From NCBI RefSeq assembly GCF_010974945.1, contig NZ_JAAIVB010000084.1, positions 1 to 64,000 of the forward strand: a stretch of 64,000 nt of DNA, read 5' to 3'. A program made the translations under genes and the position numbers. Under the pieces are notes generated by a model. The model saw nothing but the letters and a program-made list of their open reading frames with translations. It had not been told where the DNA came from and did no database searches. This DNA is from Noviherbaspirillum galbum (GTDB lineage: Bacteria; Pseudomonadota; Gammaproteobacteria; Burkholderiales; Burkholderiaceae_D). Below are positions 1-8,326 of the stretch, piece by piece. The first letter of the stretch is position 1. Each line of letters starts with the position of its first letter.

Positions 1-336
1 GTGCTGGACATGCTGGGCGCGCCGCCGGAAGCGCTGGCCGCGCGGGCGCGCCGGCTTGCCCGGCGCCTGCGCGCCATTCCCGGCCTGCAGGTTCGCATCC
101 GGCGCGGCGAGTCGCTCGCCGGCGGCGGATGCCTGCCGGAGGCGCGCCTGCCGACCAGCATCGTGCTGCTTGAGCATGCCGCCCTGTCCGCGGAGGACAT
201 CAGCCGGCGGCTGCGCACCCAAGACCCGGCGGTGGTCGGGAGGATGGTCGATCGCTGCGTGGCGCTCGACGTGCGCACCATCGCGGACGGCGAGGTCGGC
301 ATGGCGGCTGATACGATAGGCAGGGCGCTGGCATGA
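1..336 (+). CDS. selA: L-seryl-tRNA(Sec) selenium transferase, C-terminal fragment
   Basis: These are the last 111 codons of a gene that begins before the window, so the GTG at position 1 is probably an internal codon. SelA is a PLP-dependent enzyme that converts Ser-tRNA(Sec) to Sec-tRNA(Sec) with selenophosphate. What remains is the small C-terminal domain, with the family-typical glycine-rich stretch GGGCLPEARLPT followed by a hydrophobic strand and a basic segment (VVGRMVDRCVALDVRTI). The stop overlaps the selB start by four bases (ATGA). The assignment rests on this fragment together with the selB and tRNA-Sec genes directly downstream. Confidence 0.9.
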   Translation: MLDMLGAPPEALAARARRLARRLRAIPGLQVRIRRGESLAGGGCLPEARLPTSIVLLEHAALSAEDISRRLRTQDPAVVGRMVDRCVALDVRTIADGEVGMAADTIGRALA

Positions 337-2273
337 ACGCACCCGCGCGCACCTTGCATGCGCACCGTCATCTCTCCCTCGGCGTGCTGGGGCACGTGGA
401 CCATGGCAAGACCAGCCTCGTGAAAGCCCTGACGGGCACGGACACCGACCGGCTTGAGGAAGAGAAGCGGCGCGGCATGTCGATCGTGCTCGGCTTCGCC
501 TACCTGTCGCTGGCGAGCGCAATCATCGACATCATCGACGTGCCGGGCCACGAACAATTCGTGCGCACCATGGTTGCCGGCGCGACCGGCATCGACGCCG
601 CGCTGCTCGTCGTGGACGCGCGGGAAGGCATCAAGCCCCAGACGATGGAACACCTGGCGATCGCCGGCCTGGTCGGCGTGCGGCGCGGCGTCGTTGCCGT
701 CACCAAGGCCGATCTTGCCGATGACGCGCAGCGCCGGACCCTGCCGCAGCGGCTGCGCCCGTTCCTGGCGGGCGGACCGCTGGCTTCCGCGCCGGTCGTG
801 TTCACCTCGACGGTCACCGGCGAAGGGCTGGACGCCTTGCGCGCGGCGCTCGAGGGCCTGGCCGGCGAACAGCCGCGTCCCGCGCCGGGGCCGAACTTCA
901 CCCTGCCGGTCGACCGGGTGTTCGCGCTGCCTGGCCATGGCACCGTCGTCACCGGCACGCTGCGCGGCGGATGCGTCCGCAGCGGCGACCATGTCGCGGT
1001 TTCGCCCGGCGGCGCCAGGGCGGTGATCCGGCAATTGCAGGTGCACAACCAGGTGGTCGAGGAAGCATGGCCGGGGCAGCGGGTCGGGATCAACCTGAGG
1101 CAGCTCGGCGCCGGCGACCTGCACAGGGGAGATCTGCTCGCGCCGCCCGGCCTGGTTCGCGTCACTTCCCTGATCGACGCGGAACTGCGCTTGCTGCCGG
1201 AACACCTGGAGCAGGCCGGGCGCCTGGCGGACGGACAGCGGCTGCGGCTATTGTTCGGCACGACGGACGTGTCCGCCCGCGTGCGCCTGCTCGATACCCG
1301 GCCGGAAACGACCGGCTTGCTGGTGCAGCTGCGCACCGAGCGCCCGGTCGCCGCAATGCCCGGCGATGCCTTCATCCTGCGCCGCGATTCGCCGCCGCAG
1401 ACCTTGGGCGGCGGACGTTTCCTGGACACCGCCGCGCCGCGCCACCGTGCCGGCGACGACGCCGTCCTCGGCCGGCTGCGCATCCTTGCTTCGGGAGACT
1501 GGCGCCAGGTGATGGCCGAGCGGCTGCGCGCGGCGGGACCGGCCGGCCTGCCGCTGCAGGAACTGGCGCGCAGTCTCGGCTGCCACGCGGAGGATGTCCG
1601 GCGCGCGGCGGACGGATTCGCGCTGTGCGACGGCAAGGTGCTGCTGCTGCACGACCATGCGACGGCGATCCAGGAATCGCTGCTCGGTGCGCTCGGGCGT
1701 TTTCATCGCGAGCAGCCCTTGCGCAGCGGCGCGCCCTTGTCTTATTGCCGCTCAAGCCTGCCCGCCGCGCTAGCGGATACCATGTTCCGCAAGATCCTGA
1801 GCCTGATGCATGCCTCCGGCCGCGTCGTCTGCCAGCAGGGCACCGTCCGGCTAGCCGGGCACGATCCCCTTGCCGGCATGGAAGCGCGCGAGCGGGCGGA
1901 AGCCGAGGCGCTGGAAAGGCGCGTCCTGGAAGGCGGCATGACGCCGCCCGACCTTCCCTGCGCCGGGCAACGCGGCGAGGCGCTGCTGAGGTTGCTTGCC
2001 GAGCATGGCCGGCTGGTACTGCTGCCCGGCCAGCTTGCCGGCCAGCGCATCGTTTTCCACCGCGAGGCGATTGCGGAGGCGGAGCGCAAGCTGCGCGAAG
2101 CGTTTCCGGCGCCGGCGCGCTTCACCGTCTCGCAGGCGCGCGAGGTCCTCGGCTCAAGCCGGAAGTTCGTGGTGCCCCTGCTGGAACATTTCGATGCGCG
2201 GGGACGCACCCGCCGCCACGGCGACAACCGCGTCATGGCGGCATCGGAAGATCGTCAAAATGGAGGTGCATGA
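333..2273 (+). CDS. selB: Selenocysteine-specific translation elongation factor SelB
   Basis: SelB is a GTPase that brings Sec-tRNA(Sec) to the ribosome and binds the SECIS hairpin of selenoprotein mRNAs. The 646-residue protein is of normal length. The N-terminus carries the G-domain: P-loop GHVDHGKTSL near residue 20, DVPGHEQF as G3, and TKADL as G4. EF-Tu-like beta barrels follow. The C-terminal third forms the winged-helix array that binds SECIS RNA. It is translationally coupled to selA by an ATGA overlap. Its last codons and its TGA stop lie inside the tRNA-Sec gene, so the end of the reading frame and the 5' end of the tRNA constrain each other. Confidence 0.97.
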   Translation: MNAPARTLHAHRHLSLGVLGHVDHGKTSLVKALTGTDTDRLEEEKRRGMSIVLGFAYLSLASAIIDIIDVPGHEQFVRTMVAGATGIDAALLVVDAREGIKPQTMEHLAIAGLVGVRRGVVAVTKADLADDAQRRTLPQRLRPFLAGGPLASAPVVFTSTVTGEGLDALRAALEGLAGEQPRPAPGPNFTLPVDRVFALPGHGTVVTGTLRGGCVRSGDHVAVSPGGARAVIRQLQVHNQVVEEAWPGQRVGINLRQLGAGDLHRGDLLAPPGLVRVTSLIDAELRLLPEHLEQAGRLADGQRLRLLFGTTDVSARVRLLDTRPETTGLLVQLRTERPVAAMPGDAFILRRDSPPQTLGGGRFLDTAAPRHRAGDDAVLGRLRILASGDWRQVMAERLRAAGPAGLPLQELARSLGCHAEDVRRAADGFALCDGKVLLLHDHATAIQESLLGALGRFHREQPLRSGAPLSYCRSSLPAALADTMFRKILSLMHASGRVVCQQGTVRLAGHDPLAGMEARERAEAEALERRVLEGGMTPPDLPCAGQRGEALLRLLAEHGRLVLLPGQLAGQRIVFHREAIAEAERKLREAFPAPARFTVSQAREVLGSSRKFVVPLLEHFDARGRTRRHGDNRVMAASEDRQNGGA

Positions 2274-2355
2274 AGTCTGGTGGCTTCCCTGGTCTTCAAA
2301 ACCAGCGGCCTGCTTCACGGCGGGCAGTGGGTTCGATTCCCATTCACCTCCGCCA
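2262..2355 (+). tRNA. selC: tRNA-Sec (anticodon UCA)
   Basis: Read by eye, this folds as a selenocysteine tRNA. The acceptor strand is GGAGGTGC against TCACCTCC. The D-stem is six pairs (GAAGTC/GGCTTC) with a short loop. The anticodon stem CTGGT/ACCAG carries TCA at 2296-2298. A long variable arm has six pairs (GCCTGC/GCGGGC), the T-arm is GTGGG-TTCGATT-CCCAT, and CCA is encoded at 2353-2355. The 8-bp acceptor, 6-bp D-stem and long extra arm are diagnostic. The eighth acceptor pair appears as a C-U mismatch. The first 12 bases overlap the end of selB, and the selB TGA (2271-2273) spans the linker and the first D-stem bases. Confidence 0.95.
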
Positions 2356-2362
2356 GCACGTG

Positions 2363-2402
2363 CGGGACCGCCTTCGGGCCATCGGGGGCGGTCCCGTTTT
2401 TT
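2363..2402 (+). terminator. Rho-independent terminator of the selA-selB-selC unit
   Basis: A perfect 10-bp GC-rich stem, CGGGACCGCC (2363-2372) with GGCGGTCCCG (2387-2396), is followed directly by six T residues. It sits 8 bases after the tRNA CCA end and before the convergent gene at 2408-2905. Confidence 0.9.
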
Positions 2403-2407
2403 ACCGC

Positions 2408-2905
2408 TTATTTCGCTTGGCCGCTGTCGCTGCCGTGCTTCGCGTCGACGGAATGAGCGCTGCCCGGCGCATGGGAATTGCCGGGAACATGAGAGTCGGC
2501 ACCAGAGTTGCCCGACGTGCCGGAACTACCCGAACTACCCGAGCTTCCGCTGCTCTGGCCGTGGCGCAAGGTCTGCTCATAGGCAAGCTGCTCGCGCTTC
2601 AACCTGGCGTTGAAATCGGCATTGGCTTGCTTGCGGCAAGCGGCCTGCGCACCGCCGGGATGCTTGTCGCATTGCACCAGCGCGGCATCACGTTCGTTCT
2701 CCAGCCGCTTCTTCTTCAGCTGAAGGTCTTCCTTGGCCTGCTTGGCGTAACTCTCGTGCATGTCCGCTCCGGGTGCGAGCCAGTCCGCCCCCTTGGCGCC
2801 GGCCGCTGATTTATCGGTTTGCGCTTGCGTACCGGCCGCATGCGCGGAGAGGCAAAGCGGCGCGGCACAGATTCCCGCCAGCAGCAGGCGATACAGCTTG
2901 TTCAT
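2408..2905 (-). CDS. Exported hypothetical protein with charged middle and Gly-Ser tail
   Basis: The 165-residue protein begins with a clear Sec signal peptide (MNKLYRLLLAGICAAPLCLSAHA, cleavage after AHA near residue 23). A lysine/glutamate-rich helical segment follows at about residues 50-115 and contains three cysteines (C79, C91 region). The rest is low complexity: a run of GSS/GTSG triplets around residues 117-133, then a His/Ser/Gly-rich end. A good ribosome site (AAAGGAG) precedes the ATG. I recognise no domain. The Gly-Ser stretch comes from a short in-frame 9-bp tandem repeat, which may vary in length between strains. It converges on the selC terminator. Confidence 0.75.
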   Translation of the reverse strand: MNKLYRLLLAGICAAPLCLSAHAAGTQAQTDKSAAGAKGADWLAPGADMHESYAKQAKEDLQLKKKRLENERDAALVQCDKHPGGAQAACRKQANADFNARLKREQLAYEQTLRHGQSSGSSGSSGSSGTSGNSGADSHVPGNSHAPGSAHSVDAKHGSDSGQAK

Positions 2906-3121
2906 GTCTTGCTCCTTTCATCGATGATGGAGACGAGGCATGGACCGCACGTCTCCGAACAAATCCAAAACATATTTGCCCGAATCATTCGACAGCGGCT
3001 TTGTCGCCGCGTTCTGTGCCACTGCGCGCGCATGATAAAAATTACGCATAGCAGGGTAAGACTTTCCAATCTCCTTCATCCTGCAAGACCGATAAGGCCG
3101 TATATGTTTAGCCAAATGTAT

Positions 3122-3137
3122 TGGCACGCCTGATGCT
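3122..3137 (+). promoter_or_regulatory. Sigma-54 type -24/-12 promoter
   Basis: TGGCACGCCTGATGCT (3122-3137) carries GG at 3123-3124 and GC at 3135-3136, exactly ten bases apart. It matches the consensus TGGCACGnnnnTTGC at all but one position. It lies 40 bases before the Rieske ATG and points into the redox operon. A start site near 3148 would leave a leader of about 28 bases containing the ribosome site GAGGAG. No enhancer-binding activator gene is adjacent. Confidence 0.6.
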
Positions 3138-3175
3138 TTTTTTACCGGGTAACCGTACCTTCAGCGAGGAGCGAC

Positions 3176-3760
3176 ATGGACATCCCTCTCGAAAGCCCTG
3201 AACGCAGAAAAATGCTGCAGGCCGCGCTCGGCGCGGCCGGAGGCATCGCCGCCGCCGGCATCGCGGTGCCTTTCGTGGAAAGCATGGAACCGAGCGAAGC
3301 GGCGCGCGCGGCCGGCGCGCCGGTCGAGGTGGACATCGGCGGCCTCGAACCGGGAAAGCTGATCACCGTGGAATGGCGCGGCAAGCCGGTATGGATCCTT
3401 CACCGCACCGATGCGATGCTGGCCTCTCTGAAGGATCACGATGCCCTGCTCGCCGATCCATCGTCCAGGCAATCGGAACAACCGCGCCAGGCCGCCAACC
3501 CGGCACGCTCGCTGAAGCCGCCTTTCCTGGTCCTGATCGGCATCTGCACCCACCTGGGCTGCGTGCCGACCTTCCGCCCCGAACCCGGATCGCCCGACCT
3601 CGGCGCCGCATGGCCGGGCGGGTTCTATTGCCCCTGCCACGGCTCGCGCTTCGATCTTGCCGGGCGGGTATTCAAGAACGTGCCCGCGCCGGCAAACCTG
3701 GTCGTGCCGGATTACCGCTACATCGGCGAGTCACGCCTGCTCATCGGCACGTCGGCCTGA
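3176..3760 (+). CDS. Stand-alone Rieske [2Fe-2S] protein, bc1-type
   Basis: This 194-residue protein resembles the iron-sulfur subunit of ubiquinol-cytochrome c reductase. Both cluster boxes are intact: CTHLGC at 124-129 and CPCHG at 152-156. That gives ligands C124, H126, C152 and H155 and the stabilising disulfide pair C129-C154. The N-terminus has a short basic segment and one hydrophobic anchor at about residues 14-34. No cytochrome b or c1 genes follow, so it is not the normal petABC operon. It heads a run of dehydrogenase genes instead. By inference it may accept or pass electrons for that cluster, or act as a spare Rieske subunit. The ribosome site GAGGAG lies 8 bases before the ATG. 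Confidence 0.9.
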   Translation: MDIPLESPERRKMLQAALGAAGGIAAAGIAVPFVESMEPSEAARAAGAPVEVDIGGLEPGKLITVEWRGKPVWILHRTDAMLASLKDHDALLADPSSRQSEQPRQAANPARSLKPPFLVLIGICTHLGCVPTFRPEPGSPDLGAAWPGGFYCPCHGSRFDLAGRVFKNVPAPANLVVPDYRYIGESRLLIGTSA

Positions 3761-3869
3761 CCCCGGGCGGCGCTTGCCGCCGATACATTGGGCCAAATGC
3801 AGGTGAACTCGGCACCGGCACGGGCATCCAAGGGGATGCAGCAGGCCGATCGCCTTTCAGCATGGAGAA

Positions 3870-4907
3870 ATGATGAAACGCAGGCAACGCGAGATCGTCG
3901 TCATCACCGGCGCCAGCGCCGGCATCGGCCGGGCCGCGGCCCGCGAATTCGCCAGCCATGGCGCAACGGTGGCCTTGCTGGCAAGGGACCAGGAAAGACT
4001 GGACGCCGCGCGCGCCGAGGTCGAACTTCTCGGCGGCAAGGCGCTCGCGATCCCGCTCGACATGGCCGATGCCGCGCAGGTGGAAGCCGCAGCGGCACGC
4101 ATCGAGCATGAAATCGGCCCCATCGACATCTGGGTCAACAATGCGATGTCGACCATCCTCGCTCCGGTCGACAAGATCGACCCCGCCGACTTCCGCCGCG
4201 TCACCGATGTCACCTACCACGGCGTCGTGTGGGGCACCATGGCGGCGCTGAAGCGGATGCGCCCCCGGAACCGCGGCACTATCGTGCAGGTGGGTTCCGC
4301 CCTCGCCTACCGCTCGATTCCGCTGCAATCGCCGTACTGCGGCGCCAAGCACGCCATCAAGGGCTTCACCCAGTCCGTCCGCACGGAACTGCTCCACGAA
4401 AAGAGCAGGATCCACCTTGCGATCGTCGACATGCCGGGCGTGAATACGCCGCAGTTCGACTGGTGCAGGACCACGCTGGACCGCCATCCCAAGCCGATGG
4501 GCGCCTATTACCAGCCCGAGGTCGCCGCCCGGGCGGTCTATTGGGCGGCGCATTCGAGGCGCCCGGAAATCTATGTCGGCATGCCGGCCGCGGCCGCCAT
4601 CATCGCCGAGAAGTTCGCGCCGCGCCTGCTCGACTGGTATCTCGCGCGCACCGGCTTTCGCGGCCAGGAGACGGGCGAAGCCATCGATGCGCCGCGGCCG
4701 GGCAACCTGTGGGCACCCGTGCCCGGCCCGTATGCGGCGCACGGCGCCTTCGACGGCGGCGCGCGCCGGCACAGCGCCCAGCTCTGGGCAAGCATGCATC
4801 GCGACTGGCTGCTCGCCGGCGGCCTTGCCCTCGGCATGGCACTGGGCCTGCGTTCCTGGCGCGGCCAGCGCGCCGCAGGAAACGGACGTTCCCACGCAAC
4901 GAGATGA
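3870..4907 (+). CDS. Short-chain dehydrogenase/reductase with C-terminal membrane anchor
   Basis: A classical SDR fold is visible: the nucleotide-binding motif TGASAGIG near residue 13, and the active-site Tyr and Lys in YCGAKH (Y156, K160) with an upstream serine. The protein (about 345 residues) is longer than a simple SDR. The extra C-terminal part ends in a hydrophobic helix at about residues 312-330, which suggests attachment to the inner membrane. Two ATGs are adjacent (3870 and 3873); GGAGA at 3864 fits the second better. It stands between the Rieske gene and the TPP-enzyme gene, all on one strand. The substrate is unknown. Confidence 0.85.
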   Translation: MMKRRQREIVVITGASAGIGRAAAREFASHGATVALLARDQERLDAARAEVELLGGKALAIPLDMADAAQVEAAAARIEHEIGPIDIWVNNAMSTILAPVDKIDPADFRRVTDVTYHGVVWGTMAALKRMRPRNRGTIVQVGSALAYRSIPLQSPYCGAKHAIKGFTQSVRTELLHEKSRIHLAIVDMPGVNTPQFDWCRTTLDRHPKPMGAYYQPEVAARAVYWAAHSRRPEIYVGMPAAAAIIAEKFAPRLLDWYLARTGFRGQETGEAIDAPRPGNLWAPVPGPYAAHGAFDGGARRHSAQLWASMHRDWLLAGGLALGMALGLRSWRGQRAAGNGRSHATR

Positions 4908-4929
4908 TTCATAGGAAAGGAAGGCCATC

Positions 4930-6717
4930 ATGAGCAAGACCGTCGGCGACTTCTTCGTCGAACGCCTGTATGACTGGGGCGTGCGCACCATCTTCGGCTA
5001 TCCCGGCGATGGCATCAACGGCGTGCTCGGCGCATTGAACCGGACGGAGGGCAAGATCGGCTTCATCCAGGCCAGGCACGAGGAAATGGCCGCCTTCATG
5101 GCGTCCGCGCATGCCAAGTTCACCGGCGAGCTCGGCGTCTGCCTCTCGACCGGCGGCCCCGGCGCATCGCATCTCATCACCGGCCTCTACGATGCCAAAA
5201 TGGACCACGTGCCGGTGCTTGCCATCGCCGGCCAGGCGCCGCGCACCGCGCGCGGTGCGCACTACCAGCAGGAACTCAACCTGGCGCAGATGTTCGCCGA
5301 CGTCGCCGACTACGTGCAGGAAGCGGAAGCCCCGGCGCAGATCCGGCACATGGTCGATCGCGGCATACGCACCGCGATCGCGCGCAATGGCATCTCGGTG
5401 CTCATCCTGCCCGGCGACCTGCAGGAGATGCCATATGAAGACCCACCGCGCAAGCATGGCGCGGTATTCTCCGGCGTCGGCTACAGCCGGCCGCGGGTGC
5501 TGCCCTACCAGCAGGACCTGCAGCGCGCCGCCGATGTGCTGAATGCCGGCGAGAAGGTGGCGATCCTGGTCGGCGCCGGCGCGCTTGGCGCGACCGACGA
5601 GGTGATCGCCGTGGCCGACCGGCTGGGCGCGGGTGCCGCCAAGGCCTTGCTGGGCAAGGCCGCGCTGCCGGACGACCTGCCCTGGGTCACCGGGTCCATC
5701 GGCCTGCTCGGCACCAAGCCGAGCTACGACATGATGATGGAGTGCGACACGCTGCTCATGATCGGCACCGGCTTCCCCTATTCGGAATTCCTGCCCAAGG
5801 AAGGTAAGGCACGGGCAGTGCAGATCGACATCGATGCCAGCATGCTGAGCATCCGCTACCCCGCCGAAGTCAACCTGCATGGCGACGCCGGCCTGACCCT
5901 CGATGCGCTCCTGCCCTTGCTGCAGCAAAAGCCCTCAACCACTTGGCGCGAACGCATCGCGGGCAACATGAGCGACTGGTGGCATACCCTCGAGCATCGC
6001 GCCATGCAGCCGGCGAATCCGCTCAACCCGCAGCGCGTGGTCTGGGAATTGTCGCCGCGCCTGCCCGACCGGGCCATCGTGACCAGCGACTCGGGTTCCT
6101 GCGCCAACTGGTTCGCGCGCGACCTCAGGATCCGGCGCGGCCAGATGTGCTCGCTGTCAGGCGGGCTGGCCTCGATGGGCGCGGCCGTGCCGTATGCCAT
6201 CGCCGCGAAGTTCGCGCATGCGGACCGGCCGGTGATCGCCCTCGTCGGCGACGGGGCGATGCAGATGAACAACATGTCGGAACTCATCACCGTGGCGAAA
6301 TACTGGCAGCGATGGCCGAACCCGTCCTGGATCACCTGCGTGTTCAACAACGAAGACCTGAATCAGGTGACCTGGGAGCAGCGGGTGATGGAGGGCGACC
6401 CTCGCTTCGTAGCTACCCAGCAGATTCCGAACGTGCCCTATTACCGCTTCGCCGAGCTCATCGGCCTCAAGGGAATCTACTGCGACCATCCCGACAAGGT
6501 CGGCGCCGCCTGGGAAGAAGCGCTGCGCGCCGACCGGCCGGTCGTGCTCGAGTTCAAGACAGACCCGGAGGTGCCGCCCTTGCCCTCGCACATCAGCCTG
6601 CAGCAGGCCAGGAAGTTCGCCTCCACGATCATCGAAGGCGATCCGGACGAAGCGGGCATGCTCGCCGGCGCGGCGCGCCAGGTGCTTAGCAGCCTGCTTC
6701 CGGGAGACAAGAGCTGA
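4930..6717 (+). CDS. Thiamine pyrophosphate-dependent enzyme, pyruvate oxidase / acetolactate synthase family
   Basis: The 595-residue protein has the three-domain layout of POX/AHAS enzymes. The N-terminal PYR domain has the catalytic glutamate region QARHEEM near residue 48. A central domain follows. The C-terminal PP domain carries the TPP/Mg motif starting GDGAMQMNN near residue 440 and ending in NNEDLNQVTWE. Relatives are usually annotated only as TPP-requiring proteins. Candidates are decarboxylation of a 2-keto acid or carboligation. It lies 22 bases after the SDR and overlaps the next gene by one base. A FMN alpha-hydroxyacid dehydrogenase at the end of the operon could make a 2-keto acid substrate for it; that link is inference. 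Confidence 0.88.
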   Translation: MSKTVGDFFVERLYDWGVRTIFGYPGDGINGVLGALNRTEGKIGFIQARHEEMAAFMASAHAKFTGELGVCLSTGGPGASHLITGLYDAKMDHVPVLAIAGQAPRTARGAHYQQELNLAQMFADVADYVQEAEAPAQIRHMVDRGIRTAIARNGISVLILPGDLQEMPYEDPPRKHGAVFSGVGYSRPRVLPYQQDLQRAADVLNAGEKVAILVGAGALGATDEVIAVADRLGAGAAKALLGKAALPDDLPWVTGSIGLLGTKPSYDMMMECDTLLMIGTGFPYSEFLPKEGKARAVQIDIDASMLSIRYPAEVNLHGDAGLTLDALLPLLQQKPSTTWRERIAGNMSDWWHTLEHRAMQPANPLNPQRVVWELSPRLPDRAIVTSDSGSCANWFARDLRIRRGQMCSLSGGLASMGAAVPYAIAAKFAHADRPVIALVGDGAMQMNNMSELITVAKYWQRWPNPSWITCVFNNEDLNQVTWEQRVMEGDPRFVATQQIPNVPYYRFAELIGLKGIYCDHPDKVGAAWEEALRADRPVVLEFKTDPEVPPLPSHISLQQARKFASTIIEGDPDEAGMLAGAARQVLSSLLPGDKS

Positions 6718-7733
6718 TGGACAGGTTTGCCGCCATGCCGGTACGCGAGCGAAAGACCGGAACCGCAAGCCTTGCCGCATCGGGACGCGGCGGAGCCGGC
6801 AGTTCCGTCGGCGCGCGGCTGCTGGGCATGGCGGTCGCCGCAATGGCCGGTGCCGCGGCCGTGCAGCGACCGGAACGCGCGGCGGCAGATCGGAACCTCG
6901 ACCCGGACCGCACGGCGCCTCGCCTCCACGCCTGCGCCGCCCTGCTCTCGGCGTCGGTGCTGCTGGACAGCGCGCTGGAACATTACCGTGGGCAATTCGA
7001 AAACCCGGGCATGCTCGCGCCCCTGTTCACCGCATCCGCCGCCATGCTGGCGGGCTTGTCCGGAGCATCGTCCCCGGCCCGGCGCGCCGGCGGACGGCAT
7101 GCCTATGCGGCCGCCCTCGCGGCGGGCGCCGCCGGCACCGCCTTCCATGCGTATAACATTCTTCGCCGCCCGGGCGGCCTGCGCTGGGGAAACCTGTTTT
7201 ATGCCGCGCCCGTCGGCGCGCCCGCGGCGCTTTCGCTGGCCGGGCTGTTCGGACTGGCCGCGCGCCGCCTGCATGATGGCGCGCCAGGCCGGCGCCGCCT
7301 GCTCGGCATGCCAACGGGGCGGGCCTTGTCCGCGCTGACCTGCCTCGGGCTCGCGGGAACCAGCGGCGAGGCGGCGCTGCTGCATTTTCGCGGCGCCTTC
7401 CATCATCCCTGCATGTGGCTGCCCGTCACGGTGCCGCCGTCGGCGGCGGTCTTGCTGGGCGTGGCGGCAATGTCGCCCGCGGCGGAACAACCGGCCCGGC
7501 TCACGCGGCCAACCCGCGCGGCGCTTTGGCTGACCGCCTTGCTCGGCGTCGGCGGCGTCGGCTTCCACGCCCGCGGCGTCGGCCGGCAGATGGGCGGCTG
7601 GCGCAACTGGACCCAGAACGTCCTCGCCGGCCCGCCGCTCTCCGCGCCGCCCAGCCTGGCGGCGCTGGCCCTTGCCGGTTTCGTATCGCTTGCCCTGCTC
7701 CGTCCGCGCGGCGACCGGGAGGCGCGCCCATGA
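6717..7733 (+). CDS. Duplicated membrane protein with four conserved-position histidines
   Basis: I recognise no named family. The 338-residue protein has about eight hydrophobic segments and is built from two similar halves. The first half has LEHYRGQFENPGM (from residue 87) and FHAYN (143); the second has LLHFRGAFHHPCM (from 221) and FHARG (283). Each is followed by a matching Gly-Trp-Asn and Pro-rich stretch. H89, H144, H223 and H284 therefore occupy equivalent places in helices, as histidine pairs that ligate heme b do in membrane cytochromes. It overlaps both neighbours (1 base upstream, 4 downstream) and precedes the dehydrogenase subunits. A heme-binding membrane anchor is a reasonable but unproven role. 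Confidence 0.7.
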   Translation: MDRFAAMPVRERKTGTASLAASGRGGAGSSVGARLLGMAVAAMAGAAAVQRPERAAADRNLDPDRTAPRLHACAALLSASVLLDSALEHYRGQFENPGMLAPLFTASAAMLAGLSGASSPARRAGGRHAYAAALAAGAAGTAFHAYNILRRPGGLRWGNLFYAAPVGAPAALSLAGLFGLAARRLHDGAPGRRRLLGMPTGRALSALTCLGLAGTSGEAALLHFRGAFHHPCMWLPVTVPPSAAVLLGVAAMSPAAEQPARLTRPTRAALWLTALLGVGGVGFHARGVGRQMGGWRNWTQNVLAGPPLSAPPSLAALALAGFVSLALLRPRGDREARP

Positions 7734-8326
7734 CAGCTTCCTATCCCGGCTACGACGTCCTCGCGAAGTGGGACAGCCCTTCTTTCGACGACAAGACGCG
7801 AAAGGTGCTGGATGCCCGCCTGCGGACACCGCCGGCCCGCCGCTTCTTCAGCGAGGAGGAGTGGCGGCTCATGGAGGCGCTGGCGGACAGGCTGCTGCCC
7901 CAGCCCGACCGCGCCGATCCCGTTCCCATCGTAGCGATGCTGGACGAGCAGCTGTTCTTCGATCGCGGCGAAGGGTTCCGGCACGAGGACATGCCGCGCC
8001 AGCAGCAGGCGTGGCGTGCCGGGCTGGCGGCAATCGATGCCGAGGCCCGCTTGCGCTTCGGCGCGCCCTTCGCCGCGCTCGACCTTGCCCGGCAGGATGG
8101 CCTGCTGCAGGACATTGCCAACAACGCGGTCAATCACCGGCTGTGGGAAGCCATTCCGGCCGAGCGCTTCTTCATCCACTTCCTGCTCAAGGGCGCCGCC
8201 GGCGTGTATTACTCGCATCCGTCGGCCTGGAGCGAGATCGGCTTCGGCGGGCCGGCCAGTCCGCGCGGCTATGTGCGGCTGGGCTTCAACGGACGCGACC
8301 CATGGGACGCGCGGGAGGAGAAATGA
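7730..8326 (+). CDS. Gluconate 2-dehydrogenase subunit 3 family protein
   Basis: The start is the ATG at 7730, which overlaps the preceding stop (ATGA), giving 198 residues. The protein resembles the small (gamma) subunit that accompanies membrane GMC dehydrogenases such as gluconate 2-dehydrogenase. It has the typical N-terminal helix with FFSEEEWRLMEALADRLLPQ and a C-terminal YYSHPSAWSEIGFGGP segment. No twin-arginine signal is visible, unlike many periplasmic family members, so the complex may face the cytoplasm. It overlaps the GMC gene by four bases, which supports one-to-one expression. The expected cytochrome c subunit is absent; the membrane protein upstream may replace it. Confidence 0.85.
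   Translation: MTASYPGYDVLAKWDSPSFDDKTRKVLDARLRTPPARRFFSEEEWRLMEALADRLLPQPDRADPVPIVAMLDEQLFFDRGEGFRHEDMPRQQQAWRAGLAAIDAEARLRFGAPFAALDLARQDGLLQDIANNAVNHRLWEAIPAERFFIHFLLKGAAGVYYSHPSAWSEIGFGGPASPRGYVRLGFNGRDPWDAREEK

Noticed and set aside
2519-2560. Possible minisatellite or CRISPR-like array
   Set aside because: It is a short in-frame 9-bp repeat encoding Gly-Ser units within a gene, with no spacers and no cas genes.
971-2809. 612-codon frame running through selB, tRNA-Sec and the terminator
   Set aside because: It crosses a tRNA and a terminator, is extremely Arg/Ala-rich and has no domain.
3018-3040. Reverse-strand sigma-54 site between 2905 and 3176
   Set aside because: TGGCAC is present on the minus strand, but the position ten bases after GG is GG instead of GC.
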